From NCBI GenBank assembly GCA_035444405.1, contig DAOMOP010000129.1:1-11915 (forward strand): a stretch of DNA of 11,915 bases. The letters are read 5' to 3'. This document shows positions 5,973-11,915 of the stretch, one piece after another. Positions within the stretch are counted from its first letter, which is position 1. Each line of letters begins with the position of its first letter. The notes under the pieces are model-generated. The model searched no databases. It saw only the letters and a program-made list of their open reading frames with translations, and had not been told where the DNA came from. Origin of the DNA: DAOMOP01 sp035444405 (GTDB taxonomy: Bacteria > Pseudomonadota > Gammaproteobacteria > Burkholderiales > Rhodocyclaceae). A program made the translations under genes and the position numbers.

Positions 5973-7088
5973 ATGCCGATGGATCGACTGCCCGACGATG
6001 TCCGTATCGTACCGCCGCTGCCTGCCGTCGGTCCGGCAAACCGCCACCCGTCCCCGGAGGTGGGCACGTCCGGATTCTCGCCCGTGCGCGTGCTGGTCGC
6101 GCTGTTGCCGTGGCTGATCATCGGCGGCCTGCTGTGGGCCGCGTTCTTCATCCGGCCGCAGCCAGTCGGCGACACGGTCCAGCCACCTGTCATCGAGCGG
6201 CGCGACCACTACCACGGCCTCGCAGCGTTGCCGTCCGGCGCGCTATGGCTCGCGGGGAGTGGTGGCAAGATCGTCGCGGTCGGCGCGGACGGCACGGCCG
6301 AGCGCGTGGCCACACCGGTGCAGGCGACGCTGCAGGATCTCGCGGCGTGGGATGCGGACCGCGCCGTTGCCGTCGGCAATGACGGCATCGTGCTCGTGAC
6401 TGCCGACGGCGGGAAGACCTGGACGCCCGCACCCGAGGTGCCGCGCTCAGAGGTCGCCAACAAGCTGATCCGGGTGCACGTACAGCAGGCGGGGCGCGCC
6501 TGGGCGGTCGGCGAGATGGGCGCGCTGCTCGAGACGATCGACTACGGCCGCAGCTGGCAGCGCCGCCACCCCGAGCAGGACACCGCCTGGAACGGCATCG
6601 CGGCGGCCGGCGGCGGACTGCTGTGGGTGGTCGGCGAGTTCGGCCAGATGCTGCGCAGCACTGACGACGGCCTGAGCTGGGAGGCATTCACCGCTCCGGT
6701 CGAAAGCTCGCTGATGGCGGTGGCTTTCCGCGATGCACGGCACGGCGTCGCCATCGGGCTCGAGGGCGTCGTGCTGGTGACCGACGATGCCGGCGAACAC
6801 TGGACGCGCATCGACAGCGGTGTGCGCGAGCACCTGTACGACGTCGTCTGGGACGACAAGCGCCGGCGCTGGGTGGCCGCGGGCGATCAGGGCGTGTGGC
6901 TCGCCGGCGATGCGGCCGGCCGCCAGTGGCAGCACGGCCGCGTGGCCGAGCGCGAGTACGCCTGGCACACGCGGTTGCTGCCGACCGCGGCCGGCGTGTG
7001 GTTCGCCGGCGCGAGCGTGGGCTTGTGGGCCGACGGGCAGTGGCGGCCCCTCGGCAACCCGAACGGTCGGCCGCCAGGGTCGGACTGA
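5973..7088 (+). CDS. Membrane-anchored YCF48/BNR-type beta-propeller protein (371 aa)
   Basis: The N-terminus has a Pro-rich cytosolic stretch (about 1-37) and one membrane segment (about 38-60, VRVLVALLPWLIIGGLLWAA), then a periplasmic domain. That domain repeats the GxxGxVLxTxDGGxxW pattern of YCF48/BNR-like propellers: GSGGKIVAVGADG (95-107), GNDGIVLVTADGGKTW (135-150), GEMGALLETIDYGRSW (180-195), GEFGQMLRSTDDGLSW (221-236), GLEGVVLVTDDAGEHW (262-277), GDQGVWLAGDAAGRQW (304-319) and a degenerate GASVGLWADGQW (346-357). Seven motifs fit a seven-bladed propeller. YCF48/HCF136 is a photosystem II assembly factor in phototrophs; outside them this fold is better read as a periplasmic binding or scaffold domain. 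The gene is first in the four-gene cassette and probably serves the transporter that follows. ATG 5973 is used; ATG 5979 would drop two residues. The Shine-Dalgarno is weak. Confidence 0.85.
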   Translation: MPMDRLPDDVRIVPPLPAVGPANRHPSPEVGTSGFSPVRVLVALLPWLIIGGLLWAAFFIRPQPVGDTVQPPVIERRDHYHGLAALPSGALWLAGSGGKIVAVGADGTAERVATPVQATLQDLAAWDADRAVAVGNDGIVLVTADGGKTWTPAPEVPRSEVANKLIRVHVQQAGRAWAVGEMGALLETIDYGRSWQRRHPEQDTAWNGIAAAGGGLLWVVGEFGQMLRSTDDGLSWEAFTAPVESSLMAVAFRDARHGVAIGLEGVVLVTDDAGEHWTRIDSGVREHLYDVVWDDKRRRWVAAGDQGVWLAGDAAGRQWQHGRVAEREYAWHTRLLPTAAGVWFAGASVGLWADGQWRPLGNPNGRPPGSD

Positions 7089-7089
7089 A

Positions 7090-7132
7090 GCCGGCAAGTC
7101 ACGAACCTCATCTCTCTTCCAACTGCCGGCAG
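7090..7132. repeat. Inverted repeat in the propeller-transporter junction
   Basis: GCCGGCA (7090-7096) and TGCCGGC (7124-7130) are perfectly complementary around a 27-base loop. The second arm also lies inside the palindrome CTGCCGGCAG (7123-7132), 12 bases before the transporter start. A hairpin here could tune expression between the two genes or affect ribosome access. Short GC palindromes are common at this base composition. Confidence 0.25.
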
Positions 7133-7144
7133 ACGGACGCTTCC

Positions 7145-9517
7145 ATGATCGAGACATTCGCGCAGATGTGCATACGCCGGCGGGCCTGGGTGCTCGCGTG
7201 CATGGCCGTGGTGACGCTGGTGCTGGGCTTCTCCGCGACGCGCGTCGACGTGCGCACGGTTTTCGAGGACATGCTGCCGAGCGAGCACGCCTACGTGAAG
7301 ACGCACGAGCGCTTCAAGGACACCTTCGGCGGCTCGAACATGGTCACCATCATGGTCGAGGCGCGCGACGGCGACATCTTCCAGCCGCACGTGCTCGAGA
7401 CGGTGCGCGCGCTGACGCTGGGGCTGCGCGAGATCTCGGCGGTCAATCCGTTCCAGATCATTTCGCTGGCGAGCAAGAAGTTGAAGGAGGTGCGCGCCTC
7501 GACCGCAGGCATCGAGACGCGCTCGCTGATGTGGCCCGAGGTGCCGCGCACCGCCGAAGAGATCGCCGAGCTCCGGGCGTCGGTGCTGCGCAACCCGCTG
7601 GTGCACGGCGCCTACGTGTCGCGCGACCTGAAGGCGGCGCTGATCACGGTGGATTTCATCGATCGCGAGGTCGATTACGCAAAGGTATTCAACGAGATCT
7701 CGGCGCTGGTCGAGCGCTTCGAGGACGAGCGCATCGACATCGCCGTGGTCGGCGACCCGATGCTGTTCGGCTGGGTCAACCACTACCTGCCCGAGACGCT
7801 GCAGATCATCGCGATGGCGGTCGGACTGACGCTGGCGCTGCTGTTCGTGATCCTGCGCACCTGGCGCAGCGTGCTGCTGCCGCTGGTGGCCGGCGCGGTC
7901 AGCGCGACGTGGGCGCTGGGGCTGTGCGCGCTGATCGGCATCAGCTTCGAGCCGCTGGTGATCGTCGTCGCGATGCTGATCACCTCGCGCGCGGTGTCGC
8001 ACGCGGTACAGATCATCAACCGCTTCGACGACGAGATCGCCAACATCGAGGCGGGCCGCGAGAGTGCGCGCGAGGCGGCACTGATCGCGCTGCGCGACCT
8101 GCTGCGGCCGGGCCTGCTCGGCGTCGTCTCCGATGCGGCGTGCATCGCCGTGGTGATGCTGAGCCCGATCCCGATGCTGCAAAAGCTCGCCATCCTCGCG
8201 GTGGTGTGGGTGTCGACGCTGGTGGTGAGCGCGCTGGTGCTCACGCCGGTGCTGCTGTCCTTCATCCGCCACCCGCACGGCGCCGTGCATGGGCTGGACG
8301 TGACGCCGCTCTTGCGCCGGCTGCTCGACCTCGGCGTGTGGCTGGGCACGTCGAAGATGCGCTACGCGGTGGTCGCGTGCAGCGCCGCGGTGATGCTCGG
8401 CTCCGGGCTGTATGCGTTCAATCTCAAGATCGGCGACCCGCAGCCCGGCTCGCCGATCCTGTGGCCCGACTCGCGCTACAACCTCGACGCGGCGGCGATC
8501 AACGCGCGCTTCGAAGGTGTCGATCGCATGTTCGTCGTGCTCGGCCAGGACGACGACGCGGGCTTCGTGAAACGCAACGAGGCGCTGCTGGCGATGAACG
8601 CGCTGCAGCGCTTCATCGAGGTGCAGCCCGAGGTCGGCGGCTCGGTGTCGATCGCCGACGTGCTGCCGATCGTCAATCGCACGCTGCGCGAGGGCAACCC
8701 GCGCTACCTCGAGCTCGGTGACAGCGACGCGATCAACGGCAGCCTGATGGCGATCCTCGACTCGATCTCCGAACCGGGCGACATGGACCGCTTCGTCGAT
8801 TCGGATTACGCCAACGGCGCGGTGACGCTGATGTTCCGCGACCGCCAGGGCGAGACCATCCGCACCGCGGTCGCGCGCGTGAAGGAGTTCATCGCCGCCA
8901 ACCCGCTCGCCGAAGGGCAGTGGCAACTCGCTGGCGGTGTGATCGGCGTGATCGCGGCGGTCAATGAAATCATCCTGTCGAGCCAGATCGAGTCGATTGC
9001 GCTCGCGCTGGTCGTGCTCGTCGTGCTGTGCATGGTGACCTACCGCTCGTCGGTGGCGGGAATGCTGTTCATGCTGCCGGTGATCATTTCGAACACGCTG
9101 ACCTTCAGCTTCATGGCGTGGAAGGGCATCGGCATGAACATCAATACCGTGCCGGTGGCCGCGCTCGGCATCGGGCTGGGCGTCGACTATGCCGTCTACA
9201 TCGCCGACCGCATCAAGAGCGAGTACGCACGGGGCCGCTCGGTCGACGCGGCCATCGGCAGCGCGCTCCATTCGTCGGGCATGGGCGTGGTGGTCACCGC
9301 CGGCGTGCTGATCGTCAGCACGCTGATCTGGTGGTCGTCGTCGCTCAAGTTCCAGGCCGAGATGGGCCTGCTGATGGCGATCTGGCTCGCCATCTCGGCG
9401 ATGTCCGCGCTGTTCGTGATGCCGGCGGTGATCAAGGTGTTCGAGCCCGAGTTCATTTTCGGCAAGCGTGGCGGTCCCGCCGACGAGCCCGCGTGCGCTG
9501 CCATACAGGGTGCCTGA
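7145..9517 (+). CDS. RND superfamily (MMPL/HAE3-type) transporter, 790 aa
   Basis: The architecture is that of MMPL/RND transporters. TM1 is at about 14-31, followed by a first periplasmic domain (about 35-215). A five-helix sterol-sensing-like bundle covers about 218-375, with helices near 218-237, 243-263, 268-290, 325-342 and 348-372. TM7 is at about 405-424, followed by a second periplasmic domain (about 426-610) and a second bundle at 615-765. The second bundle holds GIGLGVDYAVYIADRI (675-690), the GxxxDY proton-relay motif (Asp681, Tyr682) of the family. The equivalent place in the first bundle reads ITSRAVSHAVQI (279-290), without Asp/Tyr. Relatives include hopanoid and mycolate transporters, so the cargo is probably hydrophobic; this is inference. 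ATG 7145 starts a typical MIETFAQ-RRR N-terminus with GGA at 7135-7137. The frame is open further upstream, but there it only shadows the propeller gene. The gene lies 56 bases after the propeller and 66 before the DUF1302 gene. Confidence 0.9.
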   Translation: MIETFAQMCIRRRAWVLACMAVVTLVLGFSATRVDVRTVFEDMLPSEHAYVKTHERFKDTFGGSNMVTIMVEARDGDIFQPHVLETVRALTLGLREISAVNPFQIISLASKKLKEVRASTAGIETRSLMWPEVPRTAEEIAELRASVLRNPLVHGAYVSRDLKAALITVDFIDREVDYAKVFNEISALVERFEDERIDIAVVGDPMLFGWVNHYLPETLQIIAMAVGLTLALLFVILRTWRSVLLPLVAGAVSATWALGLCALIGISFEPLVIVVAMLITSRAVSHAVQIINRFDDEIANIEAGRESAREAALIALRDLLRPGLLGVVSDAACIAVVMLSPIPMLQKLAILAVVWVSTLVVSALVLTPVLLSFIRHPHGAVHGLDVTPLLRRLLDLGVWLGTSKMRYAVVACSAAVMLGSGLYAFNLKIGDPQPGSPILWPDSRYNLDAAAINARFEGVDRMFVVLGQDDDAGFVKRNEALLAMNALQRFIEVQPEVGGSVSIADVLPIVNRTLREGNPRYLELGDSDAINGSLMAILDSISEPGDMDRFVDSDYANGAVTLMFRDRQGETIRTAVARVKEFIAANPLAEGQWQLAGGVIGVIAAVNEIILSSQIESIALALVVLVVLCMVTYRSSVAGMLFMLPVIISNTLTFSFMAWKGIGMNINTVPVAALGIGLGVDYAVYIADRIKSEYARGRSVDAAIGSALHSSGMGVVVTAGVLIVSTLIWWSSSLKFQAEMGLLMAIWLAISAMSALFVMPAVIKVFEPEFIFGKRGGPADEPACAAIQGA

Positions 9518-9571
9518 GGCCGCGGTCCCGCGATGCGATGTTCTTGCGAGCAGCGGCATTTCGACAACAAC

Positions 9572-9579
9572 AAGGGGAG
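9572..9579 (+). promoter_or_regulatory. Strong Shine-Dalgarno of the DUF1302 gene
   Basis: AAGGGGAG (9572-9579) lies 4 bases before ATG 9584 in an A-rich stretch (ACAACAACAAGG) unusual for this GC-rich window. It fixes the start at 9584 rather than the upstream in-frame ATG at 9533. It is clearly stronger than the other ribosome sites in the cassette, suggesting high expression of the barrel protein. Confidence 0.75.
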
Positions 9580-9583
9580 ATAC

Positions 9584-11203
9584 ATGAAAATCGAGCACAG
9601 AAGGCACGGCGGACCACCCCCGTCGCCGGTACGGTTGGGTCTCGCGCTTGCGCTCGCCGCGCTCGCGGTGCCGCTGCAGGCCGCCGATGGGCGGCTCCAT
9701 GTGGACGGCTATCTGCGCCAGGAACTGTCGTGGAACATGGCGAATCGCGTCGACACCCCCGGTTTCGACGACCGCGGCAAGCTGTCGATGGTGCGCACCA
9801 CGGCACGCCTGAACCTCGACTGGAAGGCGACCGACGACGTGTCGGTGATCGCGAAGCTGCGCGCCTCGCAGGAGTTCAAGACGAGCTTTCTGCGTCACCT
9901 CGAGAAGATCGGCGCGAACAATTTCCGCTCCGGTGCGCGCGGTGACATCATGGATTTGTACAACCGCCACGACATCGGTGACGTCGTGCGCGAGCTGTAT
10001 GTGGATTTCCCGGTCGGTGCGCGCAGCCGCGTGCGCTTCGGCAAGCAGCAGATCGCCTGGGGCGAGACCGACTTCTTCGCCGCCAACGACCTCGTGCACG
10101 GCTTCGACTACACCTGGCGCTCCTTTCTCGAGCCCGCCAACGAGGAACTGCGCAAGCCCAACATCATGGTCAAGCTCAACGTCGACATGCCCGAGTACGA
10201 CGGCGGGCTGGAGATGTTCCTGCGTCCCGGCTGGGACCGCAAGGAAGACATCGGCACCGAGCTCGACATCTACGGCGGGCGCTGGGCCGGCCAGCCCTAT
10301 GCCGGCGTCGACTTCCGCAACATCGATCCGTACGACTACGGCAACCGCAAGGGCGACTATCGCAAGCCGACCGGCGGCGTGCGCTGGAGCGCGATGGCGG
10401 GCGACGTGAACTACTCGGTGTCGTATCTGAAGACCTTCTGGCCGACGCCGATCATGAACGCGTCGAGCACCTTGAAGCTCCTCGGCATGCCGGAGGTGCC
10501 GTCGGGCGCGAAGACGCTCGGCCGCCGCGACACGCGCGGGCTCGCCGGCGACGTCATCTACCCGTTCGTCGACGTGTTCGGCGTCACCGCCAGCGGCTAT
10601 GCGGAATGGGCCGACGCGGTGTTCAGCACCGAGATCGCCTACATCAAGGATGCCCCGTACCAGATCCTGCTGCCGACACCGACGCTGATCTCGCAGGCGG
10701 TCGCACCGGGTTTCGACGGCGTCAAGCGCAAGGACGTGCTCGCGTGGATGCTGCGCATGGACAAGAACCTCGCCTTCACGCAGCGGCTGCTCGGCAGCGA
10801 GAAGCCGATGTTCTTCTCGGTGCAGCTGTTCGACAAGTGGGTGCAGAACTATCGCTCGAGCGACCGCCTGCTCAACGCCGTCGGCTGGGGTGCGCGTACC
10901 AAGGAGCACTCCTTCCTGCTCACCGGCATTTTCAGCCTCAGCTACAAGCACGGCCGTGTGAAGCCCGAGCTGGTGGTCGGCAGCGACCTGAGCTATGGCG
11001 GCGGTTTTGCCGTGCCATCGGTGACGATGGAGTTGAGCAAGAACCTGCGCTGGAAGATCGAGTACGACAAGTTCTGGGACGACGACTGGCGCGACGCGAG
11101 AAAGTGCGGCTTCCCGAACGCCGCCAGTTGCGACCGTGCGAGCCTGTTCGGCTACTTCCACAAGCGCGACCAGCTCTACACCAGCCTGACCTATTTGTTC
11201 TGA
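9584..11203 (+). CDS. DUF1302 family outer-membrane beta-barrel protein (539 aa)
   Basis: Residues 1-33 form a signal peptide (basic MKIEHRRHGG, then a hydrophobic LGLALALAALAVPLQA core) with probable cleavage after LQA. The mature part begins DGRLHVDGYLRQELSW and shows alternating aromatic/polar strands throughout. RVRFGKQQIAWGETDFFAAND (149-169, split here as RVRFGKQQIAWG and ETDFFAAND) is the hallmark GRQxxxWGE-type motif of DUF1302. The chain ends YTSLTYLF, with the terminal aromatic residue typical of BAM-inserted barrels. The length is usual for the family. DUF1302 genes are repeatedly found beside DUF1329 and MMPL-type genes, including in degraders of steroids and other hydrophobic compounds (from general knowledge). 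A pore or docking site for a hydrophobic compound is a reasonable inference, not shown here. The mature protein has only two cysteines, Cys508 and Cys516, near the end. The start follows a strong ribosome site. Confidence 0.9.
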   Translation: MKIEHRRHGGPPPSPVRLGLALALAALAVPLQAADGRLHVDGYLRQELSWNMANRVDTPGFDDRGKLSMVRTTARLNLDWKATDDVSVIAKLRASQEFKTSFLRHLEKIGANNFRSGARGDIMDLYNRHDIGDVVRELYVDFPVGARSRVRFGKQQIAWGETDFFAANDLVHGFDYTWRSFLEPANEELRKPNIMVKLNVDMPEYDGGLEMFLRPGWDRKEDIGTELDIYGGRWAGQPYAGVDFRNIDPYDYGNRKGDYRKPTGGVRWSAMAGDVNYSVSYLKTFWPTPIMNASSTLKLLGMPEVPSGAKTLGRRDTRGLAGDVIYPFVDVFGVTASGYAEWADAVFSTEIAYIKDAPYQILLPTPTLISQAVAPGFDGVKRKDVLAWMLRMDKNLAFTQRLLGSEKPMFFSVQLFDKWVQNYRSSDRLLNAVGWGARTKEHSFLLTGIFSLSYKHGRVKPELVVGSDLSYGGGFAVPSVTMELSKNLRWKIEYDKFWDDDWRDARKCGFPNAASCDRASLFGYFHKRDQLYTSLTYLF

Positions 11204-11224
11204 ACCGGCACGGAGACGCATGCA

Positions 11225-11915
11225 ATGCTGACACTGCACAAACCCCTGCTCGGCGCGGTCGCGGCCGCGCTGCTGATGGGTCCGCTCGCCACCGCGGCGG
11301 CCGAGCTCGCCGAAGGCACGATCGTCTCGGCCGAGAACATCGATCGCGTCCTCAACGACACCTTCGAGGGCCATACGATCGCGAGCCTGCTCACCGAGCG
11401 CATGGAGTGGCGCATCCGCAACAACGGCTGGAAGCTGCCGCTCGCGAAAGCGAAGGAGATCCCGCTCGACCCGAAATGGCTGCAAGCCTCGCAGGCCAAT
11501 GCCGGCAGGACTGCGATCAACGCCGAGACCTGCCAGGTCGACGGCTGGGGCGCCGGCCAGCCTTTCCCGGACATCGACATGGCCGACCCGCAGGCCGCCG
11601 AAAAGGTGATCTGGAACTGGCACCTCGGCCAGCTCACCGGCGACGTCGCCTACGTGCCGTTCTTCACGCAGGTGCTGATCGACGGCAATCGCGGCGTGCA
11701 CGCCGAGCCGGTCGCCGAGTTCACGCGCTACGCGATGAAGGGGCGGCTCGCCGGTGAGCCGGTCGAGGGCGACGGCAACGAGCGCGGCCGGCAGCTCTTG
11801 TACTTCAAGTCGCCCGCCGACATGAAGGGGCTGGGCACTTTCACGGTCATGCACGACTCGGCCAAGGTCAATGACGTGTGGGCCTACATCCCGGCGGTAC
11901 GCCGCGTGCGGCGCC
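11225..11915 (+). CDS. DUF1329 family periplasmic protein, 5' part (3' end outside window)
   Basis: The frame is open from ATG 11225 to the window end, giving 230 codons; the family is usually about 430-460 aa, so roughly half is present. GGAG (11212-11215) precedes the start with 9-base spacing, and the gene lies 21 bases after the DUF1302 stop. Residues 1-26 are a signal peptide (LHKPLLGAVAAALLMGPLATA core) with cleavage near ATAAA. Family features are GWGAGQPFPDID (108-119), a conserved KVIWNWH region and VWAYIPAVRRVRR (218-230), close to the DUF1329 signature YLPGxRRVRR. The domain is thought to have a LolA/LolB-like lipoprotein-carrier fold, which suits binding of a lipid or other hydrophobic molecule in the periplasm; this is family-level inference. 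No lipobox cysteine is seen, so it is probably soluble. A nearby ATG at 11220 reads into a stop after three codons and is not the start. Confidence 0.88.
   Translation, partial: MLTLHKPLLGAVAAALLMGPLATAAAELAEGTIVSAENIDRVLNDTFEGHTIASLLTERMEWRIRNNGWKLPLAKAKEIPLDPKWLQASQANAGRTAINAETCQVDGWGAGQPFPDIDMADPQAAEKVIWNWHLGQLTGDVAYVPFFTQVLIDGNRGVHAEPVAEFTRYAMKGRLAGEPVEGDGNERGRQLLYFKSPADMKGLGTFTVMHDSAKVNDVWAYIPAVRRVRR

Noticed and set aside
6896..7144. An N-terminal extension of the RND transporter upstream of 7145
   Set aside because: The frame is open, but it overlaps the end of the propeller gene and gives an Arg-rich stretch unlike a transporter. The MIETFAQ start at 7145 matches the family.
9533..9583. 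An earlier start of the DUF1302 protein at ATG 9533
   Set aside because: The added residues (MRCSCEQRHFDNNKGRY) would disrupt the signal peptide, and the strong Shine-Dalgarno at 9572-9579 points to 9584.
6887..11854. A stop-free - strand frame of 1655 codons running antisense to the whole transport cassette
   Set aside because: It lies opposite four well-supported genes, and its product is dominated by Arg, His, Asp, Ala and Gln without domains. This is the expected antisense shadow of GC-rich codon use, in which stop codons are rare.
1..11915. tRNA or rRNA genes, insertion sequences, CRISPR arrays, attachment sites
   Set aside because: Nothing resembling cloverleaf ends, transposase motifs, terminal inverted repeats or regularly spaced repeats was seen in the gaps between genes.

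Overview
The window is very GC-rich, with strong G/C bias at third codon positions and dense genes on both strands. Protein families and layout point to a Gram-negative proteobacterium, most likely a betaproteobacterium of the Rhodocyclales/Burkholderiales type. That placement is inferred from gene content and composition; there is no rRNA or other direct taxonomic marker here.

Left part (1-4630, + strand). The window opens inside the 3' end of a metallo-beta-lactamase-fold hydrolase. After a 270-base gap with a good sigma70-like promoter comes a compact operon for osmoregulated periplasmic glucans: opgG (periplasmic glucan-modifying protein), a 90-codon gene I cannot name, and opgH (membrane glucosyltransferase). 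The three genes are nearly fused: a 2-base gap, then a 4-base GTGA overlap. OpgH lacks the long cytosolic N-terminus of the E. coli protein, and the small gene sits exactly where that region would be encoded.

Middle part (4631-5972). Two genes on the - strand converge on opgH: a short hydrophobic protein of unknown function (81 aa) followed by a YqhA/UPF0114 inner-membrane protein, with a perfect 9-bp inverted repeat between them. A gene-free divergent region of about 360 bases (5614-5972) follows. It holds a 10-bp palindrome and a heptamer repeated at 20-bp spacing, but no convincing promoter.

Right part (5973-11915, + strand). Four genes in line form a probable trans-envelope cassette: a membrane-anchored YCF48/BNR-type beta-propeller, an RND/MMPL-type transporter (790 aa), a DUF1302 outer-membrane barrel protein (539 aa, strong Shine-Dalgarno), and a DUF1329 periplasmic protein cut off by the window end. 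The set has an inner-membrane pump, a periplasmic propeller, a soluble periplasmic protein and an outer-membrane barrel, which suggests movement of a hydrophobic compound across the envelope. Substrate and direction cannot be read from the sequence. This cassette is the best candidate in the window for an incompletely described system.
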